A stretch of DNA of 6,855 nucleotides from Opitutaceae bacterium (GTDB lineage: Bacteria > Verrucomicrobiota > Verrucomicrobiia > Opitutales > Opitutaceae), in assembly GCA_025352845.1 (NCBI GenBank), contig JANXSC010000534.1, forward strand, positions 1 through 6,855. The letters run 5' to 3'. Below, piece by piece: positions 6,722-6,855 of the stretch (the stretch's first letter is position 1; each line of letters opens with the position of its first letter). The position numbers and the translations under genes were made by a program. The notes below the pieces were generated by a model. The model did no database searches. It saw only the letters and a program-made list of their open reading frames with translations, and was not told the DNA's origin.

Positions 6722-6725
6722 CTAG
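6722..6725. repeat. Right target-site duplication CTAG
   Basis: Second copy of the 4-bp target, directly after the right terminal repeat. Removing the IS and one CTAG restores the membrane-protein gene's stop (GCC GCC TAG) running straight into CGCCTTTTACC. Confidence 0.85.
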
Positions 6726-6821
6726 CGCCTTTTACCCCGCGTCAGTTCCGATTCGCCGCACTTTCGGGCCTCGTCGCTGGTTTCTGTTCCACGCTTATTC
6801 CCCACCCAACCCCTCGACGGC

Positions 6822-6855
6822 ATGAATCCCAAAATCCCGGCTCTAAAGTTGATCG
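6822..6855 (+). CDS. Possible start of a gene cut by the window edge
   Basis: An ATG at 6822 opens a frame reading MNPKIPALKLI with no stop before the window ends. The AAA, AAG and TTG codons and the position ~100 bp beyond the IS fit a gene start, but only 11 codons are visible and no clear ribosome site precedes it (CTCGACGGC). No function can be given. Confidence 0.35.
   Translation, partial: MNPKIPALKLI

Overview
The window is GC-rich DNA with long open frames on the antisense strand. Its protein flavour (a PMI-like cupin, a PAS–AraC regulator, a secreted WxPPC-type thioredoxin relative) resembles Verrucomicrobiota, perhaps Opitutaceae. That assignment rests on recalled family resemblance; no marker gene is present.

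Left part (1-1081): two incomplete copies of one cupin / mannose-6-phosphate-isomerase-like gene lie tail to tail. A plus-strand copy enters from the left edge and breaks near 577. A minus-strand copy starts at 1081 and breaks near 575. They share a 184-bp inverted repeat (1-184 and 575-758) with four differences, all synonymous. This is either a real inverted duplication or a fold-back or strain-mixing assembly error.

Middle (1082-4018, minus strand): a spacer with a large imperfect stem-loop (1278-1358), then a PAS–AraC-type regulator (1385-2155). Just upstream of that is recQ (2178 to about 4018). RecQ has all helicase motifs, a zinc site and an HRDC domain, but its natural N-terminus is out of frame with the only plausible ATG, which points to a one-base deletion. 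The regulator lies upstream of the cupin copy in the same direction, so it may control it.

Right part (4191-6855, plus strand): a membrane protein of unusual design (4191-5564). It has a signal peptide, a short SmpA/OmlA-like module, a thioredoxin fold lacking both active-site cysteines, one transmembrane helix, and a cytoplasmic Mrr-like nuclease fold lacking the usual catalytic lysine. An intact IS5-family insertion sequence (5565-6721) sits exactly at this gene's stop codon; its CTAG target duplication carries the TAG stop, so the gene was not shortened. A possible new gene begins at 6822 and runs off the window.

No RNA genes, CRISPR arrays or phage genes were seen. The items most worth a second look are the inactive-thioredoxin/Mrr-like membrane protein and the inverted cupin duplication.
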